64,000 nucleotides of DNA from Apostichopus japonicus (lineage: Eukaryota > Echinodermata > Holothuroidea > Aspidochirotida > Stichopodidae): assembly GCF_037975245.1 (NCBI RefSeq), contig NC_092574.1, positions 1,134,001-1,198,000 on the forward strand, read 5' to 3'. A program made the translations under genes and the position numbers. The notes under the pieces were generated by a model. It worked only from the letters and a program-made list of their open reading frames with translations. It was not told the origin of the DNA and made no database searches. This document shows, in pieces, positions 63,049 to 64,000 of the stretch. Within the stretch, counting starts at the first letter, position 1; the number at the start of each line of letters is the position of its first letter.

Positions 63049-64000
63049 AACGTTTGAATATACATTAATATGACTTTCATCAACTGTTTCGTTTTATTTT
63101 GTTCGTTTATCTGGTTCTACAAATGTAAAACTCTTCCTAAAGATTAATTATTCTCTGGTCATTGTGCTGTTGCCTTCTATCATTCCCCTTTGGAGATCTG
63201 CCATTGTTATAAGTGTGGTTCATTTGTTTCATTGTTTGGTCTGTAGTTTTCATCCTATCCTCTGCATGTCAGTCACAGATTAACAAGTACTTCAAAGGAA
63301 TCCGCAATTGAGTTTGGTGGTTGGTTGTAGGCCTTTCTCTATTCTCTTCCCCCAGCTCAGTATGGAAATTGAACCTCTTTGGAAGAGAAAGATCTTTTGT
63401 ATTAAAGCCCTACAGCTGTATTTCTAGCCACTTAATTGAGTAGATCAGCTAGCTAACAGGGTTCTAGGTTCTCACAATTGTTTTCTTCTTCATTGTGCAT
63501 TTGTCTTGTAAGACCTACTACTGACAGGGTTTCCCTATTATCATTGCTCGCTCTTGGGTTTCCATGTTGTCTGCCTTGTCTTGAGAGCTCCTCTACCTCC
63601 ACTGCCAAGGTGGGATCAGGTTCTCCCGCTGGGCTAGGCTACTTGCTTATCATTCATCTTCAATTAAATAACAGATGAAGCAGGAGGATTTAAGAAAGTG
63701 GTTTGCTTTTGAAGACCTCTGGAATGAATAGATGTAATTGTCATTACCATTACAATGTGTAGATTGGATTATTAACTGTGTATTGTCTGCAGCCATTTAC
63801 CAAAATGGTGTGGCTTGATAAGACAAGGAGTTAAAACTCTGTTATCTATCTGAACATGAATTAAAGAAAGAAAGAAAAGGAAACCAATCTAAATGAGCGA
63901 CTCCTTGAATGTTAATTGTAGATTGGAGATTCTACTTAAAAGATACAATGGTCAAAACGCTGCAAATAATCAGGAGATTATTAAGTTAATTACACTTATT

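Larger units (their letters stand above)
61750..63152. mobile_element. Penelope-like retroelement: two head-to-head 3' ends with a 12-bp flanking repeat
   Basis: The left copy (61759-62681) lies on the minus strand and a shorter right copy (62682-63124) on the plus strand. Their 3' ends point outward. The arms 61759-62201 and 62682-63124 are both 443 bp and appear collinear without gaps. The 480 bp between them is the extra 5' part of the left copy. The direct repeat AGATTAATTATT flanks the whole (61750-61761 and 63141-63152), with 16 unique bases between the right arm and its repeat. A fuller copy joined to an inverted, more truncated copy is a known Penelope arrangement. It lies inside intron 2. 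Confidence 0.88.
50808..64000 (+). other. Intron 2 of the FREM2-type gene (incomplete, at least 13.2 kb)
   Basis: Starts at GTAAGC and extends to the window edge. I searched for a phase 1 exon beginning with a Gly-type continuation after a good acceptor and saw none, so exon 3 is probably beyond 64,000. CpG is scarce except within the Penelope-like insertion. Repeats are listed separately. The rest, including 53,000-59,900 and 60,100-61,700, appears to be plain intron with no recognised feature. Confidence 0.8.

Overview
The window is metazoan nuclear DNA. It is AT-rich and has long introns with GT-AG junctions, many micro- and minisatellites, and numerous small non-autonomous transposons. 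There is no bacterial-style gene packing. The one protein-coding gene I can support encodes a FRAS1/FREM-family extracellular matrix protein of the FREM2 type; its best-studied invertebrate relative is sea urchin ECM3. Together with the transposon flavour, this suggests a marine deuterostome, most likely an echinoderm (a sea cucumber is my guess, at low confidence).

Layout. Positions 1-22,000 are intergenic. I see no convincing gene there. The stretch holds hAT-type MITEs (some nested, with intact 8-bp target duplications), tRNA-derived SINE pieces, a 90-bp higher-order minisatellite (about 3,490-4,300), a 10-bp-class minisatellite (about 16,646-16,843) and AT/CA microsatellites. A TATA-like box, an initiator match and a CpG-rich stretch near 22,000-22,200 form the likely promoter. 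A giant first coding exon (22,363-27,367) encodes a signal peptide, an N-terminal domain with an RGD, and CSPG repeats 1-11 plus half of repeat 12. Intron 1 is 23.35 kb (27,368-50,717). Exon 2 (50,718-50,807, 90 nt) finishes the core of CSPG repeat 12. Intron 2 runs beyond the window, so the Calx-beta, membrane and cytoplasmic parts of the protein must lie downstream.

The introns contain minisatellites (42-bp unit at 44,190; 31-bp unit at 51,985), small tandem duplications, one hAT-like element (38,513-38,799) and a notable Penelope-like retroelement insertion at 61,750-63,152. That insertion consists of two head-to-head 3' ends forming 443-bp inverted arms, bounded by a 12-bp direct repeat.

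The strongest large-scale signal outside the gene is CpG density. It is high in the intergenic part, peaks at the presumed promoter, and collapses through the transcribed region. This is the pattern expected of a germline-methylated invertebrate gene body. Young transposon insertions and one cluster near 28,600 stand out against that background. I found no RNA gene, CRISPR array or novel defence-like system.
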